NCBI GenBank assembly: GCA_002686085.1
Contig: NZAC01000012.1
Location: 32,115 to 96,114 of the forward strand
Origin: Roseibacillus sp.
GTDB taxonomy: Bacteria; Verrucomicrobiota; Verrucomicrobiia; Verrucomicrobiales; Akkermansiaceae
Direction of reading: 5' to 3'
Length of the DNA: 64,000 nt
The notes beneath the pieces were generated by a model, which saw only the letters and a program-made list of their open reading frames with translations, ran no database searches and was not told the origin of the DNA. The number at the start of each line of letters is the position of its first letter. The first letter of the stretch is position 1. The translations under genes were made by a program, and so were the position numbers. Positions 18,801-26,534 of the stretch are shown here, one piece after another.

Positions 18801-19506
18801 TCTCCCCGAAATTTATCCCCGTAGCAGCCTTGGGAAGTCTCTGCGAATGGAGGCTAACACTCTTGAATCCGGCATATTCCGGAACGACGGCACGGGCAAC
18901 TTTACCTTTGAGGCTCTCCCCCGCCTTGCTCAGGCATCTCCTTCCTTTGGTTCCTCATTTCTCGACGCAACCGGAGACGGACACCCTGATATCTTCCTCG
19001 CACAAAACTTTTTCGGCCCTCAGATCGAAACGCGACCGATGGTCGGCGGCCTTGGACTGATCCTCGAGGGTGATGGAGCTGGAAACTTTAAAGCCGTGTC
19101 TCCAGCGGCCAGCGGCATCGTTATTCCTGAGGACGCAAAGAGCGTTATCTCCTCGGATCTGAACGGAGATGGGCGACTCGACCTGATGGTGGGAATCAAT
19201 GATGGGCCCGTGCGATCTTTCATCCGAACCGGAGGCCCCCTCCCCTATCAGGTTGTCCTCGAGGGCCCTGCTGGTAATCGTAGCGGTATCGGGGCTCGGA
19301 TTTCCATCCAGCTTTCTGATCAAAGTATTCGGACCGGAGAAATTCGAGCTGGCGCAGGCTACCTGTCACAGACCCCAGCCCTCTTCAACTTCACCACGCC
19401 TGAGGGCATCAGCCCCACCACTTCAAAGGTTCAATGGCCAGATGGTACTGTGACGCAATCGCCTTTCCCAGCGGGAAAGAGAGAGCTTCGCATCAGGAAA
19501 CCTTAG
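15886..19506 (+). CDS. Giant secreted FG-GAP/VCBS repeat protein with two ASPIC/UnbV domains
   Basis: A 1206-residue exported protein with a signal peptide (LALSIFLSILLPKLGAAPSS). It is built from two similar halves. Each has several FG-GAP/VCBS blades, seen as GDFDGDDQCDLYFVSG, VDIDGDKDLDLYI, FADYDLDGDLDVYLLG and later GDIDGDGDEDFFLGG, whose DxDxDG loops should bind calcium in a beta-propeller. Each half ends with a UnbV/ASPIC-type domain (IGSTLKITTKEG... near residue 545-610, and SGIGARISIQLS... near 1125-1200). Such CRTAC1-like proteins are abundant in Verrucomicrobiota and Planctomycetota, but their biochemical role is not established. It is convergent with the related gene 19515-23405, leaving only 8 bp between stops. 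Confidence 0.88.
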   Translation: MSRWNTLALSIFLSILLPKLGAAPSSSPLTAPSSGGESGPRFTTLPPEQTGILSVNPIDISHPLKRLYTSALGGGGIAAGDFDGDDQCDLYFVSGARTNTLYRNRGSGRFEDISRAAGVDGGSAWGSGVAAVDIDGDKDLDLYICNYGSPNQLFVNDGKGKFVESASRFGLALSGAFAMAAFADYDLDGDLDVYLLGHRFYRAGGRPNRPVTILKDGRNQMLPEFENYYGVSERRGNMKINNVGAPDKLLRNDGGRFVEVTQPAGISTNRYHGNSVTWWDFNHDGLPDIYVGNDFEDPDLLYRNNGNGTFSDVTQHQLPHTSWFTMGADCGDLNNDGLIDFLSSDMAGTTHYKSKTTMGMMGASTWFMQNTVPAQYMRNCLYVNTGTGRFHETAFLSGLAYSDWTWAVKMGDLDCDGLLDVFMSNGMTRNFNNSDNPLDVRKLHGQTEWDLYEGTPTRPEQNLSFRNLGALKFVDNSKSWGLAKTGMSYGAVWFDLEGDGDLDLAVANLNEPPSIHRNDTADANRVIVRLEGSGANTSGIGSTLKITTKEGLQIRQFNPMRGFSSCDENSIQFGLGTSDIIQSLTVTWPGGLEATYRDLAANRKYTLYQRDAVPPKIKPRAPAPLFRSSSALAAARHWEMPFNDFRLQPLLPNRQSQWGPSLACGDIDGDGDEDFFLGGCAGYLGTLIINQGAGKYTTQPFTAASAHKTSEDLGALFFDCDGDNDLDLVVASGSVEHPPANPAYADRIYLNDGKGYFVPAKSGSLPTNLDSSSVIATADFDRDGDLDLFIGGRGVPGAYPTATGSRLLRNSNGKFTDVSKLSPALTEKRIVTGAIWSDADGDGWVDLLISTEWGPIQFLRNDKGKLVDATEESGLSPFLGWWTGINGADIDHDGDIDFLVTNFGLNTKYKASSKMPEVLFYGDFENSGRKRIVEAGFEGGVCYPHRGFSCSRNAMPFVGSKLKTFHNFASAALPEIYPRSSLGKSLRMEANTLESGIFRNDGTGNFTFEALPRLAQASPSFGSSFLDATGDGHPDIFLAQNFFGPQIETRPMVGGLGLILEGDGAGNFKAVSPAASGIVIPEDAKSVISSDLNGDGRLDLMVGINDGPVRSFIRTGGPLPYQVVLEGPAGNRSGIGARISIQLSDQSIRTGEIRAGAGYLSQTPALFNFTTPEGISPTTSKVQWPDGTVTQSPFPAGKRELRIRKP

Positions 19507-19514
19507 CGACCGCT

Positions 19515-22500
19515 TTACTTCTTCGTTCGCATACTCCGGACACGAGAGAGATTTCGACGAGCCATTGTCGATCCTGGCTGTATATTGAGAGCCTGAATAA
19601 GGCGTTGCTCAGCGACCGCCAGGTTACCCGCATCGATATGAAAGATGCCCAGGTTGATGAGTCCAGGAACGAATTGGGGATTCACCCTTATACATTTCTC
19701 GAAAGCCTGTCCCGCCTCTTCAAGGAGACCGACACGCTTACAAGCCAACCCCAAATTGTTGAGTGCGTCCGCATTTTGAGAATCGAGGGAAACCGCCTTT
19801 CGCAGAGGCTCTAACGCGCTCGTGGCCTGGTTGAGAGAAAGATAAATCAAACCAAGATGGTTAAAGCCTTCAGCAAAATCAGGGTTCACCTCAGTCTCCT
19901 TTTCGAAATACTGTTTTGCTGCAGGTAAATCACCGCGTTTTGCATGCAATAACCCAAGAGCATCATTCACCTTTGGAAGAGCAGGATCTAGCTCCAAAGC
20001 CCTTAGTAAACTGGTCTGCGCCGCCGGGCTTTGCCCAAGTGCATCGAGCGAAAGACCAAGATTCATATGCCCGGCCGCAAAATCTTCTCGAACCGACAGG
20101 GCCCTCTGATAAGCCGCAACAGCCTTGGCATGCTGGCCCGCTGTAGCATGGACCAACCCGAGATTATTCGCGGCCTCCGCGAAATCTGGAGTCACCGAAA
20201 GGGTATCCCGAAATTGAACCTCAGCAGCCGTAAGCCATCGCCCCTGCCACATGTCCTGCGCGAATTGGAAGCGCTGAGAAACTTCGAGCTGGTCCGCTGC
20301 CACCCCGACGGTGGAATCAATGCTCTCAAGAGACACCCCCCCTAGACCTGCAGATCCTACAAGGCGCTCCCACCGAGTTAGCGATGAGTGCCCTAAATCT
20401 GCCAGAATCTTGTCCACTCCCGGAGCTCCCTTATAGAGCACTGCAAGACGCCCCTCCTTGTCGATAAGCAGACTCAACGGAATCACCAAATCGAGCTCCA
20501 TCGGAGTCAATCGAACATGCAATCGCTCGAGAATCGTGAGAATCTTTTCGTTGGCCAGCCCAGTCGCAAACGGAAGACCCATTCTCTCAGCCCGTTTTTT
20601 TGCATCAGAGGGATCTCCCTCATCCTGCCCGACGCCATCGAGTGCAAGCGCAACGACGTCTACTCCGGCCGCCTCCAAATCCTCAAACCTGTCTTTAAAG
20701 TCTTCCAACTCTGACAGGCACGGAGCGCACCAGCTCGCCCACAGATTCAAAAGCGTAAACCGACCAACCTTAGGTATCTTCGCAGCTCTCCCCTTCATGT
20801 CCTGATACTCCAGCTTGGGAACTTTCAACAAGGTAACCATCGGAACTCTCACAGTATCTGAGGAAAGACCAGGACTTGTTACACCAGGTTTGAGAGCAAG
20901 ATCAGAGGACGGGCGCTCCCAACGCAAAGGCATACTCCCTTCAGTCAGGTGGTAATGTCCATCTGCAGCCAAATTCTCGATCTTACTCACTGCCCCACCC
21001 GGCCACCGAACAGTTACCGCAACATCTCCGCTAAACTCCCCCAATCCAAAAACCAACCCCTTACTCGATTGCGCAAGATAACCATCGCCGGCGCGCACTG
21101 TCTTGACGATCGCCTGTTCCCTTCCAGGAACCACTATCTCGACTCGAGCGCCAATCGCGTCGCGGTTGCCCTTTTTTCCCTCCAAGCGAAGACCAAGAAA
21201 CCGTCCAGCACGTGGAGCATCATTTCTAAGAAAGCGCAATTGGGGAGCAGTCCGATTCGAGATCCAGAAATCAAGATCTCCGTCATGATCCCAGTCAACA
21301 AGGCACAAAGACCTGCCATCCTCTGGATAGTCCATACCGGAAATTGCGGATACGTTGGCAAACCGTTGTATCCTTCCCTTATCGTTAGCCCCAAGGTGAA
21401 GATACATGCAATGGCGCTCGCGACCGCTCCACGAACGGCCCCTCTTCATCATCCTTGAGAGATCAATATGCGCCGAGGAAGGTTCTCTGGAGGTAGCTTG
21501 ATGAGAACGCGACACGACCTGCCGCCAGAAAAAACTTCATAAGTCTCCCGTATCGGGAGTAGTGATATATCCATTGGCTACCAGAAGATCTTCCCACCCA
21601 TCGTTATTGATGTCTGCGAACATGGAACTCCATGCCCAGCGACCCATTGTCACTCCCAACTCCTCACTTGCATCCCGGAACTTTCCTTCTTCCTGCACAA
21701 GGAGAGTATTGCCGCGAGCGAATCGAAGGAGAGCTCCTCTCGTCTCTGCCGAGGACCCCGGACTGAACCCTTCCTGGGGCGCAATCCGATTGCCTGCTGC
21801 CGAGAACATATTGGCCACATAAAGATCCATCACCCCGTCCCTATCGGCATCACCCCACGAAACAGACATTCCGGAGGCTCGATCCTCCCCCTGAACCTCG
21901 GGCGCAACATCGACAAACCTACCATTATCATTTCGGTATAAATTGTTACGGCCAAAATCATTCGCCACGTAGAGATCCTGATCTCCGTCGTTGTCATAAT
22001 CCTCCCATCCCGCAGCGAGACTGAATCTCCGATTGTTCACATCCAAGCCGACTTCTTCTGTCACATCCTGGAAGTCCCAGGATCCAGACTGGATTTCATT
22101 CCGATACAGATAATTACGGCCGGCATTGTTGGCGTCGTGGTAAACGAACTGCCCTCCCGATCCTATAACCGTAGCTCCAGCCTCAAGGTCAAGGTCTCCC
22201 CTGCTGTAATGACAGACATAAAGATCCAGATCTCCATCACCGTCGTAATCTGCCGCCGAAACACCCATCGCCCCTATGCCGAGCTCCATGATTCCCGCTA
22301 CCGAGAAGCGCCCTTTACCGTCATTGCGCGAGACAACCATTCGGGCGTAGGAAGCAATAACCAAATCCTGATCACCGTCATTATCGAGATCTACAAAGAG
22401 CGCACTACGACAGGATTCAACCCAACCTGTCCCGGACTCCTCCGTGAAGTCCCTTAGACTGCCATTGGGCTGCTGGACAAAAAGACGATTGGGAAGACCA

Positions 22501-23405
22501 CCCGGCTGGCAGAGATAGAGATCCTCCAAACCATCGCCATTAACGTCACCGAGGGCAGTTCCAGGAGTACCTAGTAAGGTCATTTGCCGGGTGTCCTGTA
22601 TTCTCTGGAGCCAATAGGGGTATCCCAACTGCAACTGGCGGCGGTAAGACTCATTACCCTTGAGAATTGACTCCGTGCAATCGGCGAAGAGCCTGCGTTC
22701 CCCCTCGCTCTGCTCGAATCGCTGAAGCAAGACCCCGGAGAGCATCAGCTCCTTACCGGACCCACTTCTCTTCCATGTCGTCAACCAGTCGCCATGCTGC
22801 TCTACCACCCCACTTTGATCTATTCTCGCACACTCAATCAGAACTCTGGCGTGCACCAGTTCCTGTTCCACCTTCAACTCAACAACCTTAAAGCTGCAGC
22901 GGCGGGACTTGGCCTCTCCACCGAGGGCATTTGGAATCATCTGCAATGCTTCAGTGAACCCAGCCCGCTTCGAGTAGGACACCTCTTCCGGGACTTCTCT
23001 CCGCCGGACAACAACGCCTCCGCCACTCCAGGTATCCTCTGATATTACTGGAACTAGAACGGAGCCCTCAACATCCTGTCCTACAACTTTACTGAGCAGG
23101 TCCTGATCAAAAACATCACTGGTGACCTGACCGGATATCACCGCCAGCTTTTTCTTGAGAAGATCGTGCAATGCCTCGGACTCCCAGCCGTCTTGAACGG
23201 GATCATCGAGCTCCTTCCAATCGTTCAGCCCAGCAATAGACGATACACTCTCAAGATTCCTTGAGCTGGAGAGAGTCGCTCCCTTCCCGGGATCAGAATC
23301 GTCTTTTATCGCAACATTCCCCGACCAGGGGCGCCAGACTAAAAGGCACGTGATAAGAAGAATCGCGATCCCCGTAATTAGCAGGAAATTCCGATTCAGC
23401 TTCAT
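19515..23405 (-). CDS. FG-GAP/UnbV-thioredoxin-TPR protein interrupted by an in-frame TGA; candidate selenoprotein
   Basis: Two adjacent open segments in the same frame, 23405-21537 (622 residues) and 21536-19515, are separated only by a TGA at 21539-21537. Read through, they give one 1296-residue protein: an N-terminal signal anchor (LLITGIAILLITCLLVW), FG-GAP blades (~240-615), the recoded residue 623 in GDL-TGA-SFFWRQVV, a UnbV/ASPIC domain (~735-825), a TlpA-like thioredoxin domain with NLWASWCAPC (Cys893, Cys896) and about seven TPRs to the end (~1060-1290). The downstream segment has no plausible start of its own; its first GTG lies inside the WRQVV motif. A SECIS-like hairpin follows the TGA. 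TGA is an ordinary stop elsewhere (murF, metH first gene). Alternatives are a real nonsense mutation or a sequence error. Domain calls are firm; recoding is a hypothesis. Confidence 0.62.
21509..21539 (-). promoter_or_regulatory. SECIS-like hairpin immediately after in-frame TGA
   Basis: Minus strand: TGA (21539-21537), 17 bases, then a 6-bp stem GCGGCA / TGTCGC (one G-U pair) closing a GGTCG loop at 21519-21515. The bacterial SECIS model asks for a short upper stem, a small loop with G among its first two bases, and a loop 16-37 bases after the UGA; all are met. The core GCAGGTC is also present in the E. coli fdhF SECIS as I recall it. Caveat: these bases also encode WRQVV, a family motif, so part of the match could come from coding constraint. 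Confidence 0.5.
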
Positions 23406-23534
23406 TGGAAAAATTAGGGCCCTACCAACAAATTAGAGAGCCCAGAAGGAACTTGAGACACCCTTCCGCCTTGCCACTTGGTGCCCGTAAATCTCCACTC
23501 TGTAACCTCCATTGACGTGGGCCAGAGAGGTCCC

Positions 23535-24380
23535 CTATCGGAGTGGACCGGATGGACTTCCATCCGGGCGAGACGCCACCGTTTCCCCGTTGCTACTCCA
23601 ATAACTCGCACCGAGAATTTTCCCACCTTCATATCGGACCGCACTCTGACGCTGTCCATTTTCGTAGTAGGTTTCCCAGTCACCATCCTGATTTCCATCA
23701 ACGTAGTTTCCTTCCATCATCGTTTGCCCGTTGGGCCATGATTGGGTGAAGTTCCCATGAAGGACTCCGTTTGCATAATTTCTCTCACCGACAAGCTCCC
23801 CATTCTCATGCCACCCCTTCCACGTTCCTTCGTAGTTATTATCCCTGTAGACCCCCTGCATGGACCGCTGTCCGTTCCGATGCCAGACCAATGCCCTTCC
23901 GTTTTTCTTTCCATTCTCCATCCTTTCCAAGGCGCTCAACTTGCCATCTGAGCTCACTTGTTTGACCCATCCCTCAAACGCATCCTCCTGACCTTTCTCG
24001 TAGTAGAGTCCATCCTCACCCAATTCGAGAGCCTCCCCAACCTCTAAAGCCACTTTCAACGCCTCCTCTACCTCTTCCTGGCTGAATGAAGAATCCTGTG
24101 GCTCGGGCTCTGGGGTTGGCTCAGGCTCTGGGGTTGGCTCGGGCTCAGGAGTTGGCTCGGGCTCAGGAGTTGGCTCGGGCTCTGGAGTTGGCTCGGGCTC
24201 AGGAGTTGGCTCGGGCTCAGGAGTTGGCTCGGGCTCAGGAGTTGGCTCGGGCTCTGGTGCGACGACAGGCCTTGCCTCGGACTTCGCAGGAATCTTGGGA
24301 TTCGTGGCCTCTTGCTCTTTTTCTCCGCAGCCAAAAAAGAAGAGAGTTGCCAAAATAAGTAGACTCGAAAAGGGTTTCAT
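23535..24380 (-). CDS. Lipoprotein with Pro-Glu repeat linker and MORN/YwqK-type repeats
   Basis: A 281-residue lipoprotein: signal [18 protein letters not shown] with the lipobox cysteine at residue 18 or so. I chose the ATG at 24380; an upstream in-frame ATG adds 19 residues without a signal. Residues ~40-95 are a run of PEPTPE units encoded by an 18-bp tandem repeat, probably a stiff spacer holding the domain off the membrane. The C-terminal part has about five MORN/YwqK repeats, for example [21 protein letters not shown] and [21 protein letters not shown]. Its partner is unknown. A similar lipoprotein begins at 63716. Confidence 0.85.
   Translation of the reverse strand: MKPFSSLLILATLFFFGCGEKEQEATNPKIPAKSEARPVVAPEPEPTPEPEPTPEPEPTPEPEPTPEPEPTPEPEPTPEPEPTPEPEPTPEPEPQDSSFSQEEVEEALKVALEVGEALELGEDGLYYEKGQEDAFEGWVKQVSSDGKLSALERMENGKKNGRALVWHRNGQRSMQGVYRDNNYEGTWKGWHENGELVGERNYANGVLHGNFTQSWPNGQTMMEGNYVDGNQDGDWETYYENGQRQSAVRYEGGKILGASYWSSNGETVASRPDGSPSGPLR
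24100..24261. repeat. 18-bp tandem repeat encoding PEPTPE units
   Basis: Nine units (the last partial) starting every 18 bases from 24100, forward-strand unit GGCTCGGGCTCAGGAGTT with only two variable positions (TCAGGA, TCTGGA or TCTGGG). Near identity at DNA level indicates recent slippage or unequal crossing-over; copy number probably varies between strains. Confidence 0.95.
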
Positions 24381-24732
24381 ATCTTCCAGAGGATAGAGCA
24401 CCCGACTGAAAAGCGCCAACCCATAATTAGGCACCAAAATGCTCTAACCTAGAAATACCTGACATTCACCCTGCCCCTCTCTTTAGGAAGGCTCCGAAAT
24501 GCCACCCCAAGAGCTCAAGTCACCACGTTCACCCCAAAATATTGATCTCCCTGCGAACAAAGATCAGCCTAACACCCAAGAACCGCAAAGGGGACTTGCA
24601 TCTGCCCGTTTTCATATTCTTCCTTGAGGCTATCCTTGAAAGTTACACTCGCGCGCAGATGACCTTTCAAAACGGTCATCAGCCACAGCGTGCTAATTCT
24701 GCGGAGAGCACAACGTCTCTTGCCCTATCAAT
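24381..24732. other. Intergenic region upstream of the P450, with a possible operator
   Basis: About 350 bp without a supported gene. A 64-codon open frame on the plus strand has no recognisable product and I regard it as chance. The notable element is a perfect 7-bp inverted repeat, GATGACC-N9-GGTCATC at 24658-24680, 53 bp before the P450 start. It has the size and symmetry of a dimeric repressor site (TetR-like), but no regulator gene is adjacent. Confidence 0.45.
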
Positions 24733-26232
24733 ATGACAGCCCAGACATGGCCCGGAAGAGTTCTTCAGCAGTTAAAGGGAGTAAATCCTTTTGAAGGAGA
24801 TTGCGCTCCAAGCCGAGTCTCCCTGTTTGGCCCTGGGCGCCCCGCTATGCCTGTACCCCTTCCGTGGAACTACAAGGAGCCTATCAAGATTTTTGAAGCC
24901 TTCTATTCAGAAGCTGACAAAGAAGTCGGCTGGGGAAAACACAATCGTTATCTCTACGCGGGTGGATTACCGCCTGTCCTAGTGACACGTGACCCCGGAA
25001 TCATAAAGGCGATCCAAGCCAATACGGGCGACAAGCCGGGACAATTCGACCGGGACACAAGCCCAACCGCTGGAATTGCCCGCGCAACAGGTGAGGACTC
25101 CCTACTGTATTCAAACGGGTCGATCTGGCGCCGCCAGAAAAGCATGGTCGCAAAGCCCTTCAGCCGATCCAACCTCTTTCAGCCCCAGAAGTTCCAAGGG
25201 TTTGAACAAACGTTCCGCAAAACAGCGATGCAACGGTTGGAAGCGCTGCGCGCTGCCCAGAAATCCAGCGGAAAAGAGTCTACCCGTGTCGAGCTCGATC
25301 CAGAGATTAAGGTCGTCATGCTTGAAATGCTGGTGAACAATTTTTTTGGCGGCAAGGCATCCTATGATGAGTTGAGGGACCGCTTCATCCCCGCCTTGGT
25401 CTATCTGATCGACCATATGATTCGGGACACGGTAGCGCCCAAGGCTCAGGCAATCGCCAGGCAAATGTCTGGAGGCAACAAGATCCTGAAAATTTACAAA
25501 GCCGATTTCGAGAAGCTGACCGACATCGCGCTCTCCGGGCGAGCCGAGGGCCTTGGCTTGTGGAACGAATTTCACTCCGAAGCCCCCGACGAAGCTCTGC
25601 GCAGTAATATTCGTGTCTTCCTTGCCGGCGCAATGGAGGCAACAACTTCGTTCGCGAGTTGGGCCATCTCGCATCTGTCGCATCACCCCGCATGGCAGAC
25701 CAAGATCTACGAAGAGGTCAAAGACATGGACGTCTACGATCCCGATGACTTCACTAAGGCTCCAAACCTGAATCACGTTCTCGAAGAAACACTCCGTCTA
25801 ACGCCAGCTCTCTATTTTTTTCCACGTAGAGCAACGGCAGACACCTGGGTCGAGACCTCAGACAAACGAACGATGATGATACCCAATGGCACCCACATCA
25901 GACTCGATGTATGGCATTCAAATCGTTGTGAGGAGTTCTGGGGTGAGGACGTAACAGGATATCCTGCAGATATCTTTGCGCCTGAAAGGTGGACCTCTCT
26001 CAAGGAGAGGGGCCTCTCGGCAAAAAGCATGCTTCATTTTGGATTTGGACACGGCCCACGCTTTTGCCCTGGAAGGTCCCTTGGCCTCCTTGAGGTTGGC
26101 CTCGTAGTGGGTGCTCTAGTCAAAATCTTCAAGTTTAAGGCCGTTCATAGTAAGACCGGTCCCAGCGCTGGAGTTTCCACCAAGCCCGCAGATGGTGTAA
26201 TGGTGGACCTGAGGCTCAGAAACAGCGAATAA
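24733..26232 (+). CDS. Cytochrome P450
   Basis: Haem-thiolate monooxygenase of 499 residues. The haem-binding loop FGFGHGPRFCPGR (near residue 437, with the axial cysteine), the K-helix ExxR in LEETLRLTP, the PERF-like FAPERW, and the oxygen-activating I-helix FLAGAMEATTS are all present. The length and the preserved ERW fit a class served by separate reductase proteins; no ferredoxin or reductase is encoded nearby. No N-terminal membrane anchor is seen, so it should be soluble. The substrate cannot be inferred. Confidence 0.93.
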   Translation: MTAQTWPGRVLQQLKGVNPFEGDCAPSRVSLFGPGRPAMPVPLPWNYKEPIKIFEAFYSEADKEVGWGKHNRYLYAGGLPPVLVTRDPGIIKAIQANTGDKPGQFDRDTSPTAGIARATGEDSLLYSNGSIWRRQKSMVAKPFSRSNLFQPQKFQGFEQTFRKTAMQRLEALRAAQKSSGKESTRVELDPEIKVVMLEMLVNNFFGGKASYDELRDRFIPALVYLIDHMIRDTVAPKAQAIARQMSGGNKILKIYKADFEKLTDIALSGRAEGLGLWNEFHSEAPDEALRSNIRVFLAGAMEATTSFASWAISHLSHHPAWQTKIYEEVKDMDVYDPDDFTKAPNLNHVLEETLRLTPALYFFPRRATADTWVETSDKRTMMIPNGTHIRLDVWHSNRCEEFWGEDVTGYPADIFAPERWTSLKERGLSAKSMLHFGFGHGPRFCPGRSLGLLEVGLVVGALVKIFKFKAVHSKTGPSAGVSTKPADGVMVDLRLRNSE

Positions 26233-26296
26233 TGCGCCTCCTGAATCGAAGGCCTTACTCCGCTCCACCAGCCACATGGACTCGTTTAAAAAAACG

Positions 26297-26380
26297 TGCT
26301 CGAGGGGGGACTCGAACCCCCACGGGTATTACCCCACTAGATCCTTAATCTAGCGCGTCTACCAATTCCGCCACCCGAGC
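26297..26380 (-). tRNA. tRNA-Leu, anticodon AAG
   Basis: An 84-base class II tRNA. Acceptor stem GCTCGGG / CTCGAGC, D arm GCG-GAATTGGTAGA-CGC, anticodon stem CTAGA / TCTAG with loop TTAAGGA (anticodon AAG, G37), variable stem GGG-TAATA-CCC, T arm GGGGG-TTCGAGT-CCCCC, discriminator A. The CCA tail is not encoded. A run of seven T follows two bases later and could end transcription. An A at wobble position 34 is unusual for bacterial tRNA-Leu, where GAG is normal. Shifting the stem to read TAA breaks two pairs, so AAG is the supported reading. Confidence 0.9.
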
Positions 26381-26534
26381 ATGAAGAATATCTTCCTGAT
26401 GGGCGGGAGGCTTAGGGGCGCAACGCCGGAAAATCAAGAGAATCCTTACCTTAAAGCACCAGTTTCCCTGTCTAACCTCATTGATTCTGGACGTCCCATT
26501 TTCCACATGGGAACCTTCACCTCAGAGAAATCCC

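Noticed and set aside
19515..21515. Second half of the FG-GAP protein as an independent gene starting at GTG 21515
   Set aside because: The GTG is inside the SFFWRQVV motif, has no ribosome site, and the same frame continues upstream into homologous protein through one TGA.
21537..21539. TGA read as tryptophan throughout the genome
   Set aside because: TGA clearly ends other genes here, for example murF (in TGATG with mraY) and the first metH gene.
23414..23701. 95-residue minus-strand frame overlapping the end of the MORN lipoprotein
   Set aside because: Different frame from the MORN repeats and largely a shadow of them; no supporting motif.
24100..24261. CRISPR-like array
   Set aside because: Units are contiguous, with no unique spacers, and encode PEPTPE in frame.
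24542..24736. 64-codon plus-strand frame before the P450
   Set aside because: No recognisable domain, no ribosome site, and it runs over the P450 start and the palindrome.
26297..26380. tRNA-Leu read as anticodon TAA
   Set aside because: Placing the stem to give TAA breaks two pairs of the anticodon stem; AAG with G37 gives five perfect pairs.
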